From Conus ventricosus (taxonomy: Eukaryota > Mollusca > Gastropoda > Neogastropoda > Conidae), in contig CM031600.1 of the NCBI GenBank assembly GCA_018398815.1, forward strand, positions 55,670,723 through 55,734,722: 64,000 nucleotides of DNA. The letters are read 5' to 3'. The notes under the pieces are model-generated. The model saw nothing but the letters and a program-made list of their open reading frames with translations, was not told the origin of the DNA and did no database searches. How positions within the stretch are numbered: the stretch's first letter is position 1; the number at the start of each line of letters is the position of its first letter. The position numbers were made by a program, and so were the translations under genes. Positions 10,032-20,902 of the stretch are shown piece by piece.

Positions 10032-10965
10032 ATGTCAAAACGGGCTAGGCAGAAATTCAAATTCCGAGTCGCCATACTGCAGCTGAAAAGAAGAGTGGAC
10101 GGTGCTGTGGCAGGTTTGCTCCTGTCGTACTTTTCTGGGGAGTCTTCTTCTCCGTTGCGGTGACATCGAAAGCAACCCTGGTCCCAACCCTTCGCAAGGC
10201 CGTGAGAGCTCCAGGCAGACCCGATTCTCCAGCACTGGGACGAGCGGTGGCAGAGTGAGTCTGGAGAAGCCTGTCAACCCTCAGGGAGGCGCCACTACCC
10301 AGCCGACGAAGGAACCGTCCTTGTCCGACCTCATGACCATGTTCCAGTCGATGGACAGGAAATTCGACGAGGTCAAGCAGGACATACGTGTCCTGCGTGA
10401 GGGGTATGATGCCATGCAGAGGAGCTGAGCGGGCTGAGGCGGAAGGTGGACGAACTTCGGCAGCAGAACAACGACCTGCAGAGAAGGAACAACGACCTGG
10501 CATCGAGGATGGACAACCTGGAAAGGAAGACGGACGATCTGGAGGGGAGGTCCAGACGAAACAACGTTCTGTTCTACGGCTTGCCTAGGAGGAAAACGAA
10601 CAAGTGCTGAATGTGAAGACCTGCTTAGGGATCTCATCACTGACAAGTTGGGACTGTCCCGTGACGTAGAGTTTGATAGGCCCATCGCGTGAACTCTAAA
10701 CAGGATTCCCCGATCATCGCTAGGTGTGTTTTCTACAAACAGAAGATGGACATACTGAGAGCGAAACGGAAACTTAAGGGCACCAGCGTCTTTGTGGGCG
10801 AGGACTTCTCCACCAGAGTGAGAGAAATGCGAAGAAAACTGACACCTCATCTGAAAAAGGCGCGAAGTGATGGGAAAACGGGCCACCATGATCCATGATC
10901 ATCTGCTAGTGGACGGTATCCGGTATATGTTGGACTCAGGTGACCATCTCGTGCCAATGAAATAG
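10032..10965 (+). CDS. LINE ORF1: 2A peptide, coiled coil, L1-ORF1p-like RRM domain
   Basis: An in-frame Met near 10032 opens a basic segment (SKRARQKFKFRV). After a frame change near 10130 comes LLLRCGDIESNPGP, a 2A-like ribosome-skipping sequence. A leucine/arginine heptad region follows (about 10320-10545; one frame break near 10425). The last part contains NNVLFYGLP, an FDRAHRVNSKQDSPIIARC-type core, KRKLKGTSVFVGEDFS and a TMIHDHLLVDG-like end, matching the order of the RRM and C-terminal domain of L1-type ORF1 proteins, which bind the element RNA as trimers. The frame ends at TAG 10963-10965. At least four single-base breaks interrupt it. Confidence 0.75.
10159..10185 (+). other. 2A-like ribosome-skipping motif
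   Basis: The codons read GDIESNPGP, matching the D-x-E-x-N-P-G-P consensus at which ribosomes skip one peptide bond between Gly and Pro. It is preceded by a hydrophobic Leu-rich stretch (GSLLLRC), as usual for active 2A sequences. In retrotransposons some such N-terminal 2A peptides have been reported to act as signal sequences; that role is only possible here. Confidence 0.85.
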
Positions 10966-11104
10966 GGTTCCGGCCCGGGTCCCTTTCTCATCCCCGATCT
11001 TTGTCCGTGGCTGTGGAGGAACGTCTGCTGAGGCGACACCGGTTACCTGGTCACCGCACGACAGTGGCAGTGAGCTGGCGACGCCACGTGAAAACTGTGC
11101 ACCC

Positions 11105-14100
11105 GTGTTCTGTGACGATGTTTTTGTGTCACCTGAGCACGTGGACAGTGATGCCGTGGGTGTGTTGAATGAAAATGTAAATAGTTCGAACTCGTCCGAG
11201 TTGAGAAATGAGTTTAATGATGCCAGTGTGTGTAATACATCAAAACCGTTTTCTTTCCTACATTGGAACATTAATGGATTGCTTACAAAAATATATGATC
11301 ATGATTTTGTTTCGTATGTCTGTTCTTTTGATTTTGTCTGTTTAGTTGAGACGTTTGTAGAAGATTTTCAATTGTCTATTTTTAAAGGGTACACGGTGTT
11401 TTGTAGACCGCTATTAAACTGTCAGTACACGGAAGACGCTCAGGCGGAGTTGTCTGCCTTATAAGGAATGAGCTGTGTCCTTATGTCAAACCTGTATGTG
11501 TGAAATCTTCTCTTTTCTACGCTTTTCTTTTGAATAAATGTCTTTTCGGTATAGATAGAGACATTATGTATGTTTGTGCTTACATACCACCTGAAAGCTC
11601 ACCCTATTATGTGCATTTTGACTGTGAAAATGGTGTCGCTTTATTGGAAGATTTTTTATGTGACTGTTTGCTGTGTAATGAAGAACATGATGCTTATGTA
11701 GTAATAAATGGAGACTTAAATGGTAGAACCTCTAACTTTTCTAGTGATTTTGTATCTAATGAGTGTGATTATGAAAATCAACATTTGAGTGGTCCTTTGA
11801 ACTTGAACAGAAATTCTGAAGACCATGTGCTTAATAACTATGGCAAAATGTTACTCAACATGTGCACTGTTTTAAACCTGTGTATTTTGAATGGTACGTG
11901 TCCGGGTGACCTTCAAGGTCATTACACGTACATATCGGATAATGGTAGCAGTGTAAATGATTATTTTTTACTGTCGAATGATCTGTTCTCAATAATTTCT
12001 GATAGCAGTAGAATGAGTGTGTCTGACAGGATCGAATCTGATCATTTGCCTTTAGAGTTATGTATCCATTTCCCTAAGAATAATAAGATATGTTCAAAAG
12101 ATAATAGTAATGTTCAGGTTTTGGAAAAGTTTATATGGGACGAAGCCCACAGCAGTATGTTCATAGACAGCATCTGTTCAAATGAAATGCAACTTCAGTT
12201 TGAAATGGCGATCACTTTGATTGATGAAAATATTAACGAGGCACTTGAGCTTTTTAATCATTGTATAAAAAGTGCAGCAGACTTCATGAAGAAACAGGTA
12301 CACATTGGTAAGGGCGTGAAGGAGGACGACTGGTATGATGATGAATGTCGTGTGGCCAAAAGAACTGTACGCAATTTGTTGAACAAATTTAAGCGTACAT
12401 TGTCTCCACCCGATCGCACTTCTTTATGTATAGCAAGGCGCGAATATAAACATTTGTTAAGAGAAAAGAAGCAGTTCAATGACACTTGCTCAATAATTAT
12501 TAACTTCGTAAATAGTCAACAGGAATTCTGGAAATCTGTGCGTAAAATTTCCAAGACAAGAAGGCAGCCTTTGAATGATATTAGCATAAACGATTGGTAT
12601 GTACATTTAAAGAATTGTTAGAAAGAAAAGACAAATTTGATAATGATCTGATTCAGGGAGTAGATATTAGTAACCAACGTGCTTTTGGAAATGGTTATAG
12701 TGCTATAAACAATGACGATTGTTGTGATGACGATGATGATGAATCCGACGATAGTGATAGTGAAAGTGATTTGAATCAGCCTATCTCAGCAGAAGAAATT
12801 TTGAGCGCTTAAAGACACTTAAAAATCGCAAGGCGGCTGGACCTGATAAAATTATAGGGAATTTATCAAAAATGCTTCCAAATCAAACTTAGTGATGGAA
12901 TTTTGTGTTAAATTTTCAATTCCCTGTTTAATAGAGGCATATACCCTGAAAGCTGGTGTGAATCAATTGTTTTACCGTTATATAAAAAGGGTGATGTTAT
13001 GAATCCAAATAACTACAGAGGAATTTCGCTGTGTAATGTATGTAGTAAATTGTATAGTACAATTATTAATAAAAGACTCAAGTTTGGGTTGAGGATAATA
13101 ACATTACAGGTGAATTTCAAGCTGGATTTAAACAAAATCATTCCACAATAGACCGTATGTTCACATTATTAGCTTTCGTTCAAAAACAGTTTTGTCTGAA
13201 TCGTAAATTGTATGTTGCTTTCATCGATTTTGAGAAAGCCTTTGATTCTATAATAGAACTATACTTTGGCCTATTTTGTTAAAAAACGGAATTCATGGAA
13301 ATATGTATAAATGTATTATGAGTATGTATGACCATGTAAGGCAAGGGTGCGATGTGGTGCTGCTTTAACAGATTATATCAACTGTACATCTGGTGTTAAG
13401 CAGGGTGACGTTTGCAGCCCAGTTTTGTTTTCTTTATTTATTAATGAGTTGACTTCCAAAGTCATAAGCTCTGGAATGCATGGTGCCCATTTTGTAAATG
13501 ATGTTCTTGAAATATTCATTTTACTTCTTGCTGATGACGTTGCATTAATATCAGAGACTGTAATAGGCCTCCAACTCATTGAATAGTTTTGCAAAGGGCA
13601 GCTGATTCACTCCAGTTGAAAGTAATATGATAAGATAACATAATTGTTTTCAGAAAAGCGGTTATCTCGCTGCTAGAGAAAAATGGACATACAATGCAAT
13701 ATATATGCCTGTTGTAAATGTAAAATAAGTACTTAGGGATATATTTCTCTACGAGATTAAGTTTCACTTTTGCATGTAAAGATGTTGCTTGCAGAGCCAA
13801 AAACGCATTGCTATGTATTATGAAGAAATTGTCGATGCTTAACAATGAATCTCTTGCCTTGTTTTGAAATTGTTTGATGCTAAAATCCTGCCTATGTTAC
13901 AATATGGGCTGAACTGTGGGTCTTGATGCTGGAGCTGCACATGCGAAAAGGTTCATTTATTTGCTTTAAAAAAGTTTTGGGTGTCTCACCACAAACACCA
14001 AATGATCTTGTGTATGGTGAGACTGACAGATACCCCATATCTTTGCACTCCACTGTTAAATGTGTCAAGTACTGGTTAAAACTAACTCAGATGGCTGAAA

Positions 14101-14635
14101 CATAGATTGCCTCATAAAGCGTATAAAATGCTGTTAGAACTAGATAATGAGGGCAAGATGAACTGGGTGTCGCATGTTAGAATGAAATTATACGAATATG
14201 GTTTTGGGTATGTGTGGCTTAACCAAGTGTCGGAGATATGAACAACTTTGTCCGTACGTTTAAAGAAAGACTTATCGATTGTAGATGCAAGACTGGAATT
14301 TCCATGTTCAAAATAGTAACAGGTTTAGTTTTTATAGAACATTTAATGATCTGCATTCTCTCCCAATGTACATGTCAATGCGTATGGACAGGCACCTGAA
14401 GTTTATAATGACTAAGTTTAGAACTGGAGTGTCTGATATTTTTGTTCATCATTATCGTTATAAACAAATCAATAACTCTGATCTGCTATGTCCATTATGT
14501 CGACAGTCAAGAGAAGATGAAATGCATTTTGCATTAACCTGTCCAGAATTACAAGATTTAAGAGAAAAATTCATTCCACGGAAATTTTACACAAGACCCT
14601 GCCTGTTCAGGATTGTCTTGTTTAATGACATCTAA
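11105..14635 (+). CDS. LINE ORF2: AP endonuclease and reverse transcriptase
   Basis: The endonuclease part shows LHWNINGL, CLVETFVED, VVINGDLNGR, NDYFLLS and ESDHLPLELC, the ordered catalytic motifs of APE-type nicking endonucleases. The reverse transcriptase shows LPLYKKGDVMNPNNYRGISL, QAGFKQNHSTIDRMF, VAFIDFEKAFDS, GVKQGDVCSPVLFSLFINE and LLADDVALIS, so the catalytic Asp pair is intact. The C-terminus has LCPLCRQSREDEMHFALTCPE, a Cys/His cluster common after LINE reverse transcriptases. Frame breaks are seen near 11415, 12620, 12810 and several between 12880 and 14285. Its likely role, when intact, is target-primed reverse transcription. Confidence 0.85.
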
Positions 14636-14780
14636 AATGAAAGCATGTAAAACAGTTTGCTGTTTATCTGTATAAAGCTTTCAAAAGGCGAAGCGTTTTG
14701 TAATGTAATTATCATATTGAATCTGTGATGCTGTTTATTGTGTCTCATGTACATCCCCCTTCTGAGGGCCAAGGCCTATA

Positions 14781-14809
14781 AGAATAAAACATCTGAATCT
14801 GAATCTGAA

Positions 14810-14850
<41 letters not shown>

Positions 14851-14868
14851 CACCTCCCACCTCCCACC
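14781..14868 (+). repeat. LINE tail (CTGAAT)n followed by (CT)n
   Basis: AATAAAACAT is followed by three CTGAAT units and then a CT run ending in CCCCACC. It marks the 3' terminus of the LINE; the CT run matches the one at its 5' end. Confidence 0.85.
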
Positions 14869-15358
14869 CCCTCTTTCTCTCTCTTTAAAAATAGACAGCG
14901 TCCTTTCATCAGTGTGTGCACAAGCCTTTAAGGTTTGTTTTTTCATTCATGTTTCCGCCTTCTGCGCATGATTATGTCTCGCGAATTGCTCTCGTCGAAG
15001 GACATCGTTCGCAGAACCCTACACCTTGCATTGAAGAAGTGTGTGCTGGAGAAGGGGGAAGGGGAGGGGGGTTTACAGATGAGAGTGATAGTGTTGTTTT
15101 TGATCATGAAGCACACAGGATTGCGGAAAACCATATGTTGTCTGGTCCGCTTGTTCAGAAAAGGGCAGGGCTTGAGGATTCGACTTTATACTTGAATTGA
15201 ATATGATTCTACTTGTCTCTTCTTTACCGTGTGTTTATATTGATTGTAATGTAAAGATTTTGCGGTATCAGTTTACGGTTTGGAGGAAGTTAACCACTGC
15301 GACGATAGTATTCTTTAAAATAGTTCTTTATTTTTGTTTGCGTGTCAGTTTGGAATGA

Positions 15359-15369
15359 CATATATATAT

Positions 15370-15404
<35 letters not shown>

Positions 15405-15430
15405 ATATATATATAGTATATATATATGTA
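15359..15430. repeat. (AT)n microsatellite
   Basis: An almost pure TA run with three interruptions, able to form a long hairpin. Confidence 0.95.
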
Positions 15431-15436
15431 TGTATG

Positions 15437-15495
15437 TGCCCTGATGTGGCCCTTTGCGGTCGGCTGGGCTATAAGCAACATTATCTTATCTTATG
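15437..15495 (+). mobile_element. retroelement 3' tail ending in TTATC repeats
   Basis: GCCCTGATGTGGCCCTTTGCGG, then TCGGCTGGGCTATAAGCAACA and three TTATC-like units. The same sequence occurs at 20471-20527, so it is a dispersed family, probably the 3' end of a LINE or its SINE partner. It stops about 25 bp before the acceptor of the TM6 exon. Confidence 0.75.
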
Positions 15496-15520
15496 TATGT
15501 ATGTATACACACACGTGCAG

Positions 15521-15700
15521 GCCAGCGCCCCATGCTGAACGGTGACGCAGTAACGGCGGCGGGGGAGGGACTGTCCTGCGCGGCAGTCGTCTGCCGGAGG
15601 ACCAGCTGGCGTCCCGCCGCAAGGCCGCCAAGATGCTGATTGCCATCGTCATCGTCTTCGCCATCTGCTACCTGCCCGTCCACCTCATGAACGTCCTCAG
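15521..15700 (+). CDS. receptor exon: ICL3 and TM6
   Basis: The acceptor is CACGTGCAG and the donor GTAACA. From the previous exon the frame reads GQRPMLNGDAVTAAGEG, then must shift to TVLRGSRLPEDQLASRRKAA and KMLIAIVIVFAICYLPVHLM, ending NVL plus two bases. The shift falls in GGCGGCGGGGGAGGGA; one missing G explains it, and the exon length (180) is one short of the value needed to keep phase. FAICYLP is the TM6 motif of orexin/allatotropin receptors, and the basic RRKAAKM before it is the usual G-protein-contact end of ICL3. Confidence 0.88.
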
Positions 15701-15744
15701 GTAACACCGCTCCCCTACCTCCTACCTGTCTACAGAATGTGAAT

Positions 15745-16136
15745 CCTAGAGAGACCGACAGACAGAGACTCAGACAGACGGACGGACGGACAGACAGACA
15801 GATAGACACCGAGAGAGGGTGGAAGAGACAGACAGACGGATGGACGGACGGATGGACAGACAGACAGAGAGAGAGAGTGAGAGAGAGTGAGAGAATCTTT
15901 ATTCTGAAGGATAAAAGATATGCGAGAAAATGCTTTTCTTCATATGGTCCTTAGAGAGAGAGAAGAGAGAGGAGAGAGAGAGAGAGAGAGAAGAGGAGAG
16001 AGAGATCAGTTCCGAAGGGTAAAAGATATGCAAGAAAATGGGGTTTTTTTTTCATATGGACATCATCATCATTATCATCATCATTATCATCAACAACAAC
16101 AACAACAACAGCAACAACTCCAACAACAGAAAACCA
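15745..16136. repeat. (GACA)n, (GA)n and (CAA/CAT)n repeats with a 112-bp internal duplication
   Basis: GACAGACG blocks run at 15757-15865 and GA blocks at 15866-16005; CATCATTAT and CAACAA blocks fill 16061-16130. The phrase AAGGaTAAAAGATATGC followed by AAGAAAATG recurs at about 15906 and 16016, showing a local duplication inside the repeat. Confidence 0.85.
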
Positions 16137-16239
16137 GAGATAAAGAAAGACTGATACAAAGAAAGACCAGTCGAAATTAATTTTGGTGCTGATTTTATTT
16201 TAATCTGATCACGGATGGCCAATTTCAAACAAGAATCAT

Positions 16240-16242
<3 letters not shown>

Positions 16243-16290
<48 letters not shown>
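16243..16290. repeat. (GT)n directly before a splice acceptor
   Basis: A pure GT run ends 18 bases before the TM7 exon, with TGTCTGTCTGTTACAG serving as the acceptor. Confidence 0.95.
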
Positions 16291-16291
<1 letters not shown>

Positions 16292-16308
16292 GTGTCTGTC
16301 TGTTACAG

Positions 16309-16423
16309 ATATTTTCAAGTGCTGCAGTTGGATGGAAACGCCGCCATAGTGCAAGCCTCATCTCACACTGGCTGCCCTACTTCAACAGCGCTCTGAACCC
16401 GGTCATCTACAACTTCATGAGTG
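16309..16423 (+). CDS. receptor exon: ECL3 and TM7
   Basis: The acceptor is CTGTTACAG. Two bases from the previous exon plus A give Arg, then YFQVLQLDGNAAIVQ. The frame must then shift by one base to SLISHWLPYFNSALNPVIYN and FMS. The exon ends at 16423 with G before GTCAGA; joined to CC of the next exon this gives Ala, so TM7 ends NFMSAKFRKEF. NPVIY is the class A NPxxY motif. The exon is 115 bases, one short of the length that keeps phase, so one base appears to be missing near CATAGTGCAAGCC. Confidence 0.88.
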
Positions 16424-16433
16424 GTCAGAGCTC

Positions 16434-16435
<2 letters not shown>

Positions 16436-16487
<52 letters not shown>

Positions 16488-16488
16488 G

Positions 16489-16525
<37 letters not shown>

Positions 16526-16560
16526 ATCTCTCTCTTTTCCTATCTCTGTCTTTTTTCCAT

Positions 16561-16611
<51 letters not shown>

Positions 16612-16734
16612 GTTTTGTCATCTTTCTCTTCTTTTTTTTATTTTGTGTGACCTTACATTTTTTAATTGATTTGGTTCGATTGTATGTATGCCCCTTCGGA
16701 ATAGGGAAACCTTAATACTGACTGAACATTCATA

Positions 16735-16791
<57 letters not shown>

Positions 16792-16795
16792 GTGT
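16436..16795. repeat. (GTCT)n and (CT)n microsatellites after the TM7 exon
   Basis: GTCT units start 12 bases after the donor and pass into CT runs (16465-16528, 16563-16610, 16740-16790), partly interrupted. Confidence 0.95.
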
Positions 16796-16799
16796 ATTT

Positions 16800-19435
16800 T
16801 TATCCTATTCTGTTCTGTACTGTTTCTCAGTGATGTGTTCACTCTGCCTCTAGCTGTTGTGTTGTTGTCCGTCGAGACGACGAGTACATCTTGTCATCCT
16901 GGGATCGGGGTGAGTGCGTAGATGGCTGGTCAGGCCGATCTGCGCCCGGAAAGATCTCTAGAATCGAAGACCTCTAGCCGATATGGGGTCGAAGCCCCTC
17001 TCCCTCCCTTCTCCCTTTCCGCCCACTAACTCCCCCAACCCCACCCCACCCCCACCTCCCACCCCTTCCCACTCTCCTGCTCTATTTGTCAGTGTACGTA
17101 TAAACAAAATGGAAGTTAAGGTCAGTCCCAATGCGTGCCCAGTTTGCAGGATTCCCACTTGTCTGGCAAGGTTGGGTGGGTTTGGGGTTGTTGTTTTTTT
17201 TTGTCTTGCTGGAAATTAAAAGGGTTTCTTTCTCAATCATTGTCATTATTCTTGCTTTTCCAGCCCTTAGAGGGTTTTTTTGTTTGGGTTTTTTTTTTGT
17301 TTGTTTGTTTTTTTTGTTTTTTTTTTTGTTGGTGGGGGCGTAGGGAGATGAGGGTGGGGTGTTCGTATCCCCCGCCTTGTTTAAATGCCCTGAGATAATG
17401 GGTTTTTCTTGTCGCCTGGACCAGTTTGAAAAAAAGAAAATAAACAACACAAGAGAATCGATTTTACGTGAACATGGTTGTATGTAAATGTCAGCGACTT
17501 TTTTTTTCTTCTTTTTTTTGGGGGGGTGGGGGAAGGGAGGGAGGGTTTTTGTTGTTGTTTTTTTTTTCTGTAACAGAAATGGACTTTCACGTGCCACTTT
17601 TTATTTGAGTTCTTTTTTTTTAATTTATCTGAGTGCGATGAATGAAGTGGAACGGCTAGCTCGTTCAACATGGCCAGTTTGATCTGCCTCTATGATGCAA
17701 ACGGTTAATTCATTACGTGAAGAATTTTGTTTCCCCTCTTTCAACCTTCTGAATGAATGCTTCTCTTGGAGTGGTGCTCCAAACTCCTGGACCAACATCA
17801 TGCACGTGCGCAATTTTTTGAGCGTGGCTGACTCCAGGATGTGATTAGAAAGGAAGCCTGTCAGATCTCAGACCAGACGGAACTCAGTAGAGCTTTCTCC
17901 TTCCTCTCCGACACCTTCACAAGCCAGATTTCCAGACGAATGTAGAAAGTCTGCGCAGACCTTCGACTCCACAGTATAATCTTACTCATGTTCCTCGACT
18001 ATCATTTTTAAATCAAAACTCAAAGTTTTGAAGTTTTGTATACACGTGCTGGTGACCCCTGTTCTGATTCCCTGACCGAGAGGTGTCGAAGTCATCGGTG
18101 TCAGCACGTTCATGGAGATTCTCGTGGGTTGCACGTGCTGAGGCGGAGCCTCGCTCGCACTGGCTCCGCGACTGAGCATTGCTGTCATCAGTAAGGTGGT
18201 GGAGTGGAGGGGGGGGGGAGGGACTGCTGGTAGATAGCGTCTTGCGTGTGCCCGGATCAGAACAAGCATTACACAATGCCGTAGGAACATTTGCAGTCCT
18301 GGAAGGCCAACGATCAGGAAGCAGGTAGGAAGAGGGGGGGGGGGGGGGGCGGGTAAAAAGGTAAGGAGTCCTGCAGACAGAAGTGGTGTGGGGTCCAGGG
18401 GCAACGCATTGGTTAGGGAGTCTGGGGGGGGGGGGGGGGGGGCTTTTCGCCCGCTCTTCTCCCACCTTTCCCCCTCCCCTCGACGTTGAAGGTGATGCGA
18501 ATTTTTTGTTAAGTGCACTGGAGACTTCTCCTGGAGGATTACATAACATGCATTTCATACATATTTGAAATATGCATATGTAAAATGATCTCTATTTTCA
18601 AAAAAAAAACGAGGGAATGGGGGCTCTGGGCACCCAGGGCTCCCCCCCCCCCCTTCCCACCCCACCCCTCCCTCCCCATCTCCGGCCTCCTCTTAGAATC
18701 CACCTTGACACAGACGCTGATGCCATCTGCTTCAGGTTCATGATGTCTGTTTCCTTTCCAAACGCATGGGGCAACATGCGATGGTTGAATCTCTCCTGGC
18801 TCGTCGATGAACGCAGCTAGATTTTTCACTCCGTCTGGGAGAAGGCCAGGCAATGACGTGGAGACGGGGGGGGGGGGGGGGGGGGAGAGGAGAGGAAGGG
18901 GCCGCTGCACCAGGCCTTTGCCCGGTCCTTTCTGCGGTTACTGTCCTGACAGGCACTGTGTGAGAAACGCGGCTTGAGCAGTTAGTCCAGTAGGACATGT
19001 GTTTAAGCTGGCTCTTTTAGATACTCTGCCGTCCCTCCTCCGCCCCCTTCCCCCCCCCCCCCCCACTCTTTTCCCCTTCCTGATTTTTCTAGGGGGGGGT
19101 GGTGGCGCAGCCCACCCTCATCCACCGCCTCTGCCCACCCTGGTTCCTAGGCCAGTGCCACGGGACACTGCCAAATGGACTCAGCCGCAGTGCAGTGTCT
19201 CCTCTAGTGGGTGGCTCCCAAGAGGACCAGATAGTGATGCCTCCCTGCAGACTGTCAGCGCCGGAGCTGCGACAGGATAGAGCTGGGTGCGGCTGCCGAT
19301 TGGACGTCCGGGATGAGCGGCGTGGTGCTGGTGGAGGTGGAGTGTGGGGAGGGAGTGGGGGGGGGGGAGAGCAGGGCAGGTGAGACTGCCCAGTAAAAGA
19401 AAAGCCAAACTTTTCCTCATTCTCCGGTAACAGCC
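16800..19435. other. intron stretch with homopolymer G/C/T runs, no gene seen
   Basis: Contains T-rich patches (17190-17330, 17498-17570), long G runs (18330-18349, 18423-18442, 18868-18884) and C runs (18642-18652, 19050-19063). No exon or element end could be recognised. Confidence 0.5.
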
Positions 19436-19439
19436 CCGA

Positions 19440-19583
19440 CATAGTTCTGAATGGTCAACTGGGCGACAAGCAGTCCATAGTTCTGAATGGTCAACTGGGC
19501 GACAAGCAGTCCATAGTTCTGAATGGTCAACTGGGCGACAAGCAGTCCATAGTTCTGAATGGTCAACTGGGCGACAAGCAGTC
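19440..19583. repeat. 36-bp tandem repeat, four identical units
   Basis: The unit beginning CATAGTTCTGAATGGTCAAC starts at 19440, 19476, 19512 and 19548 with no differences that I can see. As 36 is a multiple of 3 it gives an open frame on the - strand, which I treat as an artefact. Confidence 0.95.
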
Positions 19584-19694
19584 CTCTCCCAGTTTCCCCA
19601 TCCCCCATTTCCCACAGCCTGTCTTTCCCACACCCACCCACCCCACCCACAACCCCTCAGACTGAAATAAAATTCACGTGATACCTCGCAGTAT

Positions 19695-20305
19695 GAAAGA
19701 GAGGCCTGTCTACCTTTCCCTGAAAGAGATCAAGAAGAAAGACCCCTTCCCCTGAAAGAGATTAAGAAGAAAGATCCCTTCCCCTGAAAGACATCAAGAA
19801 GAAAGATCCCTTCCCCTGAAAGGCATCAAGAAGAAAGATCCCTTCCCCTGAAAGGCATCAAGAAGAAAGATCCCTTCCCTGAAAGATATCAAGAAGAAAG
19901 ACCCCTTCCCCTGAAAGGCATCAAGAAGAAAGATTCCTTTCCCTGAAAGGCATCAAGAAGAAAGATCCCTTCCCCTGAAAGGCATCAAGAAGAAAGACCC
20001 TTCCCCTGAAAGGCATCAAGAAGAAAGATTCCTTTCCTGAAAGGCATCAAGAAGAAAGATTCCTTTCCCTGAAAGGCATCAAGAAGAAAGATCCCTTTCC
20101 CTGAAAGGCATCAAGAAGAAAGATCCCTTTCCCTGAAAGATATCAAGAAGAAAGACCCCTTCCCCTGAAAGGCATCAAGAAGAAAGATTCCTTTCCCTGA
20201 AAGGCATCAAGAAGAAACATCCCTTTCCCTGAAAGATATCAAGAAGAAAGACCCCTTCCCCTGAAAGGCATCAAGAAGAAAGATCCCTTTCCCTGAAAGT
20301 GGTCA
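19695..20305. repeat. about 33-bp tandem repeat, roughly 18 units
   Basis: Units of the form CCTGAAAGGCATCAAGAAGA followed by AAGATCCCTTCC are repeated with single-base length changes in the C run and a GATATC variant that recurs every few units. It lies in the last receptor intron, about 430 bp before the final exon. Confidence 0.92.
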
Positions 20306-20470
20306 ACATTTTCCATCCGATCTAAGAAATTACAGAAGAAAGATTTGTAACAAAATTTCCGGTGTGTTTTCAGAAGGCGTATTTTAAAATGGTTGTGTGA
20401 ACGGTTTTTGTTGTTGTTGTTGTTGTTTTGTTTTTTAATCGACTTGTGAGTTGACTTTAACGCAGTGACA

Positions 20471-20527
20471 AGCCCTGATATGGCCCTTTGCGGTCGGCTG
20501 GGCTATAAGCAACATTATCATATCATA
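20471..20527 (+). mobile_element. retroelement 3' tail (copy of 15437-15495)
   Basis: CCCTGATATGGCCCTTTGCGG, then TCGGCTGGGCTATAAGCAACATT and ATCATATCATA, matching the copy at 15.4 kb except for a few bases and the tail repeat. Confidence 0.75.
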
Positions 20528-20732
20528 CCTTGCCTTGCCTTTCCCCTTGCCCCTCCTGCCTTCCCCTCCTCCTCCCCCTCTCCTTCCTCCCCCTCCCTCC
20601 GCATCCCTTTCCATCCCCCCCACCCCACCCCTGCACAACACACACACACAGTCCGCCATCTAGCGCGGGATGTGGCCTAACTCTGCCTGACTGTCTAACG
20701 GATGGATACCTGTGGTGTGTGTGGTGTTGCAG

Positions 20733-20902
20733 CCAAGTTCCGCAAGGAGTTCAAGGTGGCCTGCCTGTGTTGTTTTTACTGCGGCTTCCGCCACCGGCCC
20801 TTCCGGCGCCGCGAGCACCACACCTTCACCATGACCTTCAGCCACAGCAACTACAGCAACTGCCACACCGAGGAGGTCACCCTCGCCAGTCTCAAGGACT
20901 AG
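20733..20902 (+). CDS. receptor last exon: helix 8 and C-terminal tail
   Basis: The acceptor is GGTGTTGCAG. The first two bases complete Ala, then KFRKEFKVACLCCFYCGFRH, RPFRRREHHTFTMTFSHSN and a tail ending HTEEVTLASLKD before TAG at 20900-20902. The frame is uninterrupted. KFRKEFK is the amphipathic helix 8 and CLCCFYC offers palmitoylation cysteines. Ser/Thr residues in the tail could be kinase sites. This confirms the reading of the family and gives the true 3' end of the CDS. Confidence 0.93.

Larger units (their letters stand above)
9841..14813 (+). mobile_element. nearly full-length APE-type LINE with 2A peptide, inserted in a (CT)n tract
   Basis: The element has a 5' leader, an ORF1 (2A-like motif, coiled coil, RRM-like domain), an ORF2 (AP endonuclease then reverse transcriptase, C-terminal Cys/His motif), a short 3' UTR with AATAAA, and a (CTGAAT)n tail at about 14790-14810. 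Non-LTR elements carrying 2A sequences at the ORF1 N-terminus are known from several marine invertebrates. A pure CT run abuts both ends (9810-9840 and 14815-14848), suggesting insertion into, or target duplication of, CT repeat. It lies in the receptor intron in the sense orientation. Several frame breaks make it inactive as written. I cannot assign the clade (CR1/L2/Jockey group) without a tree. Confidence 0.88.

Noticed and set aside
19700..20310. Regular 33-bp array considered as a CRISPR-like repeat
   Set aside because: Units are contiguous with no unique spacers, and the host is eukaryotic.
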